Shown one piece after another: positions 59,075 to 64,000 of a DNA stretch of 64,000 nt (position 1 is the stretch's first letter; every line of letters starts with the position of its first letter). Below the pieces are notes generated by a model. The model ran no database searches, was not told the DNA's origin, and saw nothing but the letters and a program-made list of their open reading frames with translations. Both the position numbers and the translations under genes were made by a program. Origin of the DNA: Parablautia sp. Marseille-Q6255 (GTDB lineage: Bacteria; Bacillota; Clostridia; Lachnospirales; Lachnospiraceae). The stretch lies in NCBI RefSeq assembly GCF_951230155.1, contig NZ_CATNVD010000002.1:1-64000 (forward strand). The letters run 5' to 3'.

Positions 59075-59102
59075 ATTATAAACTTTTTCACAAAAATTAC
59101 AA
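59075..59102 (-). promoter_or_regulatory. Promoter of the MarR-ABC operon
   Basis: On the minus strand -35 TTGTAA (59102-59097), a 16-nt spacer and -10 TATAAT (59080-59075). The operator repeats begin right after it. Confidence 0.6.
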
Positions 59103-59134
59103 GCTGTTTTTGTGCACTTTATAAAATTTTTAGC

Positions 59135-59166
59135 AACCGCCCGGCCCTCAGGCCGAATAAGCGGTT
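59135..59166 (-). terminator. Terminator after the Na/Pi cotransporter
   Basis: On the minus strand AACCGC...GGCC pairs with GGCC...GCGGTT, followed by GCTAAAAATTTT. It lies 8 bp past the stop at 59174. Confidence 0.55.
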
Positions 59167-59173
59167 ACTGATC

Positions 59174-60817
59174 TTATATCCGTTCTACCATGTTCAGCAC
59201 CTCATCCGCGATATTCAGCGAATGATCTCCGATCCGTTCAAAGTCTGTGAGCATCTCTGAGAATAACACGCTGCCTTCATCTGAGCATGCTCCGTCCTGG
59301 ATCCTTGCGTACATATGATTGCGGAACTGGACTGTCATATCATCCATCTGCTGTTCCATGCAGGCAACGGTGCTGTGCCACTCTCTGTAATTTGCAGGCG
59401 TTTCCTGCAGCAGTACAAAAAGTCTCTGACAGATTTCTTTCATTTCTGTCAGCTCATTCTGTGCCTGCCTGGAAAACGTAATATGCTTTTCTGAGAGCAT
59501 CTTTGCATACCCCGCAATATTCACAGCATGGTCGCTGATCCGCTCGACATTGCCTGCAATAGAAAATAAAGCATTAAATATCCGGCTTCCTGATGTTGTC
59601 GTCTCAAAGGACACAGCTGAGGTAATATATTTAGAAATTTCTTTATTCAGAAAATCTACATACTCTTCCCTGCAAAGCACCTGGTCCAGCATCTCCCTGC
59701 TTCTCTTCTCGACCGTGTCAAATGCATCCTGTACATTCTCGCCGGCCATATCCATCATCCGGAAAAGCTCTTTTTTGATCCCTTCCACACAGACCATTGA
59801 CGCGCCGAGCTTCTCTGTACGGATGTGCTTCAGATCCAGCAGATACTGCACCCGCATACCGTCCCCGGTCTGTCCGCCTTTTTGATCCTTCAGGATCATC
59901 ATTGCTATTTTGCCAAGCCATGTGCCCACCGGAAGTAAAAGCAGAGTTGTGACAACATTGAACATTGTATGCAGATTGGCGATCTGAGCCGGTGCATTTC
60001 CGGGCGTCCAGCTCTCTACCACCGGTATGATCGGGCTGGCAAGACACAGGACCGTAAATACTGCCGTACCAAAAACATTAAACATAATGTGGATCAGTGT
60101 TGTTCTTCTCGCGTTTACATTTGTTCCGATAGATGCCAGCAGCGCCGTAATACACGTACCAATATTCTGACCGAATAATACAAACGCAGCGCTTCCCAGT
60201 CCGATCGCCCCGCTGTCTGCCAGTGTCTGCAGGATACCGACAGACGCAGAGGAGGACTGGATCAGTGCGGTAAATATCGTTCCTGCCGCGATACCCAGAA
60301 GAGGATTTTCAAAATTCGTCAGGATACTTACAAAATCTTCCGATGCAGCCAGCGGCTTCATTGCCTCCCCCATCATATCCATGCCGATAAACAGGATCCC
60401 GAGTCCTGCCAGGATCTCCCCCGTATGCTTGATCCGCTCATTCTTTAAAAATACAATTGCCGCCACTCCGAGAAAAGCCAGAAGCGGAGCGATCGCTCCG
60501 ACATCGAGTGCGATCAGCTGTCCTGTGATCGTCGTACCGATATTTGCACCCATAATGATCCAGATCGCCTGGTTCAGCGTCATCATTCCTGAGTTTACAA
60601 ATCCCACAACCATAACTGTAGTAGCAGAAGAAGACTGGATGATCGCCGTGATCAGCGCGCCTGCCAGTACGCCGGTAAATCTGTTTGCGGTCAGTTTTTC
60701 CAGTATACTCTTCATCCTGTTGCCGGCTGCCGATTCCAGTCCGGCGCTCATCATCTGCATTCCATATAAAAACAGCGCCAGTCCTCCGAGTAATCCCATC
60801 ATATATGTAACATTCAT
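59174..60817 (-). CDS. Na/Pi cotransporter family protein with PhoU-like domain
   Basis: A 547-residue NptA/PNaS-type transporter. Two inverted transport repeats carry the signature QSSSATTVMVVGFVNSG and later QSSSASVGILQTLADSG, with about eight helices. From about residue 335 a cytoplasmic PhoU-like helical domain follows (three-helix bundle, MKEICQRLFVLLQE, RIGDHSLNIADEVL). It imports phosphate with sodium. The small gene at 60830 begins the operon. Confidence 0.93.
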   Translation of the reverse strand: MNVTYMMGLLGGLALFLYGMQMMSAGLESAAGNRMKSILEKLTANRFTGVLAGALITAIIQSSSATTVMVVGFVNSGMMTLNQAIWIIMGANIGTTITGQLIALDVGAIAPLLAFLGVAAIVFLKNERIKHTGEILAGLGILFIGMDMMGEAMKPLAASEDFVSILTNFENPLLGIAAGTIFTALIQSSSASVGILQTLADSGAIGLGSAAFVLFGQNIGTCITALLASIGTNVNARRTTLIHIMFNVFGTAVFTVLCLASPIIPVVESWTPGNAPAQIANLHTMFNVVTTLLLLPVGTWLGKIAMMILKDQKGGQTGDGMRVQYLLDLKHIRTEKLGASMVCVEGIKKELFRMMDMAGENVQDAFDTVEKRSREMLDQVLCREEYVDFLNKEISKYITSAVSFETTTSGSRIFNALFSIAGNVERISDHAVNIAGYAKMLSEKHITFSRQAQNELTEMKEICQRLFVLLQETPANYREWHSTVACMEQQMDDMTVQFRNHMYARIQDGACSDEGSVLFSEMLTDFERIGDHSLNIADEVLNMVERI

Positions 60818-60829
60818 AATCTATATTCC

Positions 60830-60985
60830 TCACTTCTCTTTTTTCTTCTCGTTTTCTGTCTCTTTTAAGCCGGCATCCGCTCTGTCATCCTTTTTGAAAG
60901 AGCCTCCGTTGTCAAACCACCAGCCCCAGATTCCTACTCCCAGTACAACAGCGCATAATACGCCCATCAAAATATTCTGTCCCAT
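60830..60985 (-). CDS. 51-residue single-helix membrane protein upstream of the Na/Pi cotransporter
   Basis: ATG 60985 follows AGGAGG at ideal spacing. The peptide has one membrane helix (ILMGVLCAVVLGVGIWGWWF) and a charged Lys/Glu/Asp tail, ending at TGA 60830, 12 bp before the cotransporter start. The position and tight spacing suggest a small partner or regulator of the transporter. I recognise no family. Confidence 0.7.
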   Translation of the reverse strand: MGQNILMGVLCAVVLGVGIWGWWFDNGGSFKKDDRADAGLKETENEKKKEK

Positions 60986-61135
60986 AAGTTCCTCCTGTCA
61001 GGAGCATACAGAAATAAGCATACCCGTATCTGTATGCTCTAAAAAAATATGCAATTATTCCATACTCACACAATGGTATTGTGTTTACGCAAAATAAGCC
61101 TGCTTTTCATCAGACCAGCTAATTGGGAATTTAGA

Positions 61136-61549
61136 TCAGATTCGTTTTTTTCCATCAGATTTGTGTATATATTCTGTGACAAGCTCATACGGGCATCCCG
61201 ATACGACACAGGCATCCTCCAGCCCCACATGAGAGTTCCGGCATTTCAGAAAAAAGGAATCCTGGCATAAAAATCCAAATGACACTCCGGATCCTCTTCT
61301 TTGATTTGCATGGCGTAAAATTACAGCCCCAAAATCCGCATTTCTGCGGATCCCCATCATCTCTGAGGTACAGCTCCTTGCTCCGGTAAGCACTGCGCAG
61401 GAGGTCCGCAGACAGGATTCAGATTCCTGACTGTGTTCCGATGTGCACATAAATGCCGCGTCCACTTTCAGATCTTCCCCAAAAATCCCGGAAAGCATCA
61501 TGACAAGTGCCAGGATCAGACCTGCCAGTTTATGAAATTTTGTGCGCAT
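61136..61549 (-). CDS. Small secreted Cys-rich protein, unknown function
   Basis: A 137-residue protein with a signal peptide (KLAGLILALVMMLSGIFG), then an exported part with nine Cys (for example MCTSEHSQESESCLRTSCAV and KCRNSHVGLEDACVVSGC) and a basic end (YIHKSDGKKRI). GGAGGGG precedes ATG 61549. I recognise no domain. The Cys pattern could bind metal or form disulfides in the envelope. Confidence 0.6.
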   Translation of the reverse strand: MRTKFHKLAGLILALVMMLSGIFGEDLKVDAAFMCTSEHSQESESCLRTSCAVLTGARSCTSEMMGIRRNADFGAVILRHANQRRGSGVSFGFLCQDSFFLKCRNSHVGLEDACVVSGCPYELVTEYIHKSDGKKRI

Positions 61550-61648
61550 ACTGACCCCTCCTTTCACGCTCCGGGAATGCAATCCAATTAAACATAATAT
61601 TTTCTGTCCGCTCCGTCAAGTCTTTTTTCTCATGATGGCGGGAAAGTG

Positions 61649-61677
61649 TTGACAACACCCAAAAAAAACTGTATAGT
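61649..61677 (+). promoter_or_regulatory. Promoter of the SRP RNA gene
   Basis: A consensus -35 TTGACA (61649-61654), 17-nt spacer and -10 TATAGT (61672-61677). Transcription would start near 61684. Confidence 0.85.
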
Positions 61678-61683
61678 TAGGGG

Positions 61684-61953
61684 GTCCGTGCAACTGGGGA
61701 GTTAGCGGTGCCCTGTACCTGCAATCCGCTACAGCAGGAGTGATGCCGAACGGAGGGCACTTTGTTGTAAAGCTGCCCCTGATAAGTGATGTTGACATTT
61801 GGGTCTTGCGCAACAGAAATCCGTGAACCGTGTCAGGTCGGGAACGGAGCAGCACTAAGCGGAACCTTCTGTGTGCCGCAAGGCAGCCTGGATCGAGTTA
61901 ACTGTCAGGGTAACGTTTATGGCGGGTGTTCGAAGGGAGGTGCACGGATTTTT
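61684..61953 (+). ncRNA. ffs: Signal recognition particle RNA (large, Bacillus type)
   Basis: About 270 nt. The conserved apical domain is present at about 61830-61860 (GTGTCAGGTCGGGAACGGA followed by GCAGCACTAAG), the Ffh-binding loops of SRP RNA. The 5' and 3' ends pair (CCGTGCA with TGCACGG), as in the long Alu-domain-containing RNAs of Firmicutes. It lies upstream of tadA on the same strand. Ends are estimated from this pairing. Confidence 0.9.
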
Positions 61954-62015
61954 ATTGTGCTGCGGATACTTCGCAGCCGTATTTTGTTTTAGCTTTTACA
62001 GGGAGAAGAGATTCG

Positions 62016-62600
62016 GTGATCACGATACCAGACGTTTCTTTAGAGACAGATGAAAAATTTATGCGTGAAGCGATGCGGCAGGCAAAAAAAGCGTACGCAC
62101 TTTGCGAGGTACCGATCGGCTGCGTGATCGTCTATGAAGGCAGGATCATTGCCCGCGGCTACAATCGCCGCAACACAGATAAAAACACAACCTCTCATGC
62201 AGAGATCAATGCGATCCGCCGCGCCAGCAAAAAGCTCGGCGACTGGAGACTGGAGGGCTGTACGATCTATATCACCCTCGAGCCATGTCAGATGTGTGCC
62301 GGCGCAATCGTCCAGTCGCGTATCACACGCGCTGTCATTGCCAGCATGAATCCAAAGGCAGGCTGTGCAGGCTCCGTTCTGAATCTGCTTGAAATGGATG
62401 GCTTTAACCATAAAGTGTCCGTCACCCGCGGTGTGCTGCAGGAGCAGTGCAGTACCATGCTCTCTGCTTTTTTCCGTGAGCTGCGTCAGCAGAAGAAGCT
62501 GCTGCGCGAACAGGCAGCCGCAGCGCAGCCATCCGGCGAAACCCCGGAAGAAATTGCGGAAACTGCGGAAGAAACTGCAAAAGAAATTGTTGACTGCTGA
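62016..62600 (+). CDS. tadA: tRNA adenosine(34) deaminase
   Basis: A 194-residue zinc deaminase that converts A34 to inosine in tRNA-Arg(ACG). The zinc site is HAEINAI with PCQMC (LEPCQMCAGA), and the family motif NPKAGCAGSVLNLL follows. GTG 62016 after GGGAGAAGAG is chosen because a longer frame runs into the SRP RNA. The C-terminal tail after about residue 155 is Ala/Glu-rich and longer than usual. Confidence 0.93.
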   Translation: MITIPDVSLETDEKFMREAMRQAKKAYALCEVPIGCVIVYEGRIIARGYNRRNTDKNTTSHAEINAIRRASKKLGDWRLEGCTIYITLEPCQMCAGAIVQSRITRAVIASMNPKAGCAGSVLNLLEMDGFNHKVSVTRGVLQEQCSTMLSAFFRELRQQKKLLREQAAAAQPSGETPEEIAETAEETAKEIVDC

Positions 62601-62618
62601 CCCGCTCTGTTTTATAAT
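62590..62618 (+). promoter_or_regulatory. tRNA-Ser promoter
   Basis: -35 TTGACT (62590-62595, inside the last tadA codons), 17-nt spacer, -10 TATAAT (62613-62618), 13 bp before the tRNA. Confidence 0.8.
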
Positions 62619-62630
62619 ATAAAGACGCGT

Positions 62631-62718
62631 GGAGATGTACCCAAGTGGCTGAAGGGTCCGCACTCGAAATGCGGTAGGTCGGGCAACCGGCGCGAGAGTT
62701 CAAATCTCTCCATCTCCG
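62631..62718 (+). tRNA. tRNA-Ser (anticodon CGA)
   Basis: An 88-nt class II tRNA. The acceptor stem is GGAGATG/CATCTCC, and the anticodon stem CCGCA/TGCGG encloses the loop CTCGAAA with anticodon CGA (reads UCG). A long variable arm (GGTCGGGCAACCGGC region) and the T arm GAGAGTTCAAATCTCTC are present. CCA is not encoded. Confidence 0.95.
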
Positions 62719-62721
62719 TCA

Positions 62722-62757
62722 GACAGGGGATATTGCACAGATGCAATATCCCCTGTC
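62722..62757 (+). terminator. tRNA-Ser terminator
   Basis: A 16-bp perfect stem (GACAGGGGATATTGCA with its complement) around CAGA, followed by TTTTATTT. Confidence 0.9.
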
Positions 62758-62839
62758 TTTTATTTCAGAAAATGAAACTATCACTTTATGAACCGCGCGC
62801 GGCGATTGTGCTGTTGCACACTCTTTTTTATAGTCCGGA

Positions 62840-63784
62840 TCAATTAAAGTATACCAGATCCTCCTGCGGCGCTCCGGTCAGCTCATATGATTCTGCGTAC
62901 AGTACAGGTCCTTCCTCTCCGTACTCGCTGGAATATTCGTACTTTATCGTCGCAGTCAGCCAGATCCACTGGCGTGATTTCAGCAGATCTGCAAATTCAC
63001 TCTTGCACAGGTAGCCGACAAACCGGATGTCATCCTCACAGCAGGTCATCGCATTGCGCCCCGGCACAAACACACCGTCCGGAAAACGCCTGGACTTCAT
63101 GACCTTTGCACGGAAGCGGACCTTTTTCCCATTATACCGATCCTTCGCCTCAAACGCATCGAGATACCACAGACCATAATCAATATCCTCGATCTGGATC
63201 ACATCTGCGTTCAGGTCATACGGAGGAACATCCATTCCAGGATCGATCGGGTCGCCCTTCGCATCCTCAAAATAAACCATTGCCCGCGGATTCAGGCCGC
63301 GTACAGTCCGGCGAAACGACTGAAGATCCATCTCCGGCGTACAGCGGTTAAAAATCACCATCTCCGTATTCAGAAACAGATTACTCAGAATACTGCGCAT
63401 ATTATTCAGATAAACCGGGAACGTGCTCCCGTCCACGATCGTGATCACCTGCACGATCTCCATACTGAACGGAAGCTCATTGGTAAACAGCCACTCACTG
63501 TTCCACATCCCGTTAAGCTCAATAAAAATCCGTTTTGGACGGTAATGCTTCTCGCACATTTTTAAAAATCCGCCGCTAAACTCGCTTTCCTCATCAACCG
63601 TGATCATAGAAATATTCATATCAGACAGCGCTTTTTCATCGTATTCCTCCTCACCCTCTTCACAGAGGATCAGCAGGCCCGGCTGTCCGTCATCAAAATC
63701 ACCGCCCATGAGCACATCCTGTAAAAACAGAGTCTTTCCACTTTCCAGAAAACCATTGATCAAATAAACAGGTATTTGCTGCAT
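62840..63784 (-). CDS. CobW-like P-loop GTPase with OB-fold-like C-terminus
   Basis: A 314-residue protein. The N-terminal half is a COG0523/CobW-type GTPase: P-loop NGFLESGKT, then ILCEEGEEEYDEKAL, IFIELNGMWN and the base-recognition region VIFNRCTPEMD. The C-terminal part (LWYLDAFEAKDRYNGKKVRFRAKVMKSRRFPDGVFVPGRNAMTCCEDDIRFVGYLC) resembles the TIGR03943/DUF1980 domain found with such GTPases and permeases. It may act as a metal chaperone. ATG 63784 after AAAGGGTGAG; an earlier GTG is possible. Confidence 0.8.
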   Translation of the reverse strand: MQQIPVYLINGFLESGKTLFLQDVLMGGDFDDGQPGLLILCEEGEEEYDEKALSDMNISMITVDEESEFSGGFLKMCEKHYRPKRIFIELNGMWNSEWLFTNELPFSMEIVQVITIVDGSTFPVYLNNMRSILSNLFLNTEMVIFNRCTPEMDLQSFRRTVRGLNPRAMVYFEDAKGDPIDPGMDVPPYDLNADVIQIEDIDYGLWYLDAFEAKDRYNGKKVRFRAKVMKSRRFPDGVFVPGRNAMTCCEDDIRFVGYLCKSEFADLLKSRQWIWLTATIKYEYSSEYGEEGPVLYAESYELTGAPQEDLVYFN

Positions 63785-63808
63785 GACACTCACCCTTTCC
63801 GCTTTCTT

Positions 63809-64000
63809 TTAAAGCTGGAACAGCTTTTCAAGCTCTGCCTCACAAAGTCCGGAGCCGATCACGCAAAGCCTTCCCGTATAGTCCGCTGCTCCTGTCCTTA
63901 CCTCATACTCTCCTGGCACCAGATCAAAATGAAGCCATGTGCCGTCTGTGCATGGAACCATTCCCTTTGCGCGCAACACAATACCAAACTCCTCTGATCC
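63809..64000 (-). CDS. CobW/P47K family GTPase, C-terminus (partial)
   Basis: The last 63 codons are present; the gene begins beyond the right edge. The visible part (EEFGIVLRAKGMVPC, WLHFDLVPGEYEVRTGAADYTGRLCVIGSGL) matches the CobW C-terminal domain of COG0523 metallochaperones. It ends at TAA 63809, 24 bp before the next GTPase gene, so the two related GTPases form an operon. Confidence 0.8.
   Translation of the reverse strand, partial: GSEEFGIVLRAKGMVPCTDGTWLHFDLVPGEYEVRTGAADYTGRLCVIGSGLCEAELEKLFQL

Noticed and set aside
60381-61097. Plus-strand frame of 238 codons
   Set aside because: It lies antisense to the Na/Pi cotransporter and the 51-residue gene and has low-complexity Ile/Ser/Pro composition.

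Overview
The window looks like chromosome of an anaerobic gut Firmicute of the Lachnospiraceae (Clostridium cluster XIVa). The evidence is AGGAGG-type ribosome binding sites, family-typical proteins (DUF6128, a CD3324-like protein, DUF1934, a secreted FKBP/trigger-factor protein), a large Bacillus-type SRP RNA, a class C group II intron and a type I-C CRISPR-Cas locus. No species can be named from sequence alone.

Layout. 1-4.3 kb is AT-rich and decayed. It holds a probable transposase start at the left edge, two vestigial I-C CRISPR repeats 2.5 kb apart, two copies of a leader-like 43-bp inverted repeat, and a small cargo block (hydrolase, CD3324-like protein, Vat-type acetyltransferase) flanked by 51-bp direct repeats. 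4.3-12.6 kb is a type I-C locus on the minus strand (cas3, then cas5-cas8c-cas7-cas4-cas1-cas2). The interference genes are intact, but cas1 is frameshifted and cas2 has an in-frame stop. Between cas3 and cas5 lie an eroded DUF3990/DUF3791 pair and a 340-bp intergenic region. That region holds a divergent promoter-driven small RNA with a pseudo-repeat, an intact I-C crRNA handle and a strong terminator. Its spacer-like segment matches, next to a TTC PAM, DNA just upstream of the promoter of the cas5 operon. This is a candidate CreR/CreA-type Cas-regulating RNA and is the main finding.

12.8-23.7 kb is a molybdenum/purine island: a three-subunit xanthine dehydrogenase-type hydroxylase followed by two peroxide-defence genes (bcp, yaaA), a divergent FecCD-type ABC transporter, a ModE-like regulator, an NTPase-MocA fusion and a xanthine/uracil permease. 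A ModE-box-like palindrome lies between the divergent operons. Substrate uptake, metal uptake, cofactor cytidylation, the enzyme and detoxification are thus encoded side by side.

23.8-64 kb is mostly housekeeping and envelope functions: an NrdG-type activase, SbcCD, a secreted serine hydrolase, a two-component/ABC cassette, AzlCD, a sigma-factor/ABC cluster, PepT, a patatin, a secreted foldase, a class C group II intron inserted beside a terminator, DUF1934, MurI, a YigZ-family protein, a class A PBP, a large secreted repeat protein, a CMK-like kinase, a MarR-controlled heterodimeric ABC exporter, an Na/Pi cotransporter with a newly called 51-aa partner, SRP RNA, TadA, tRNA-Ser(CGA) and two CobW-like GTPase genes at the right edge.
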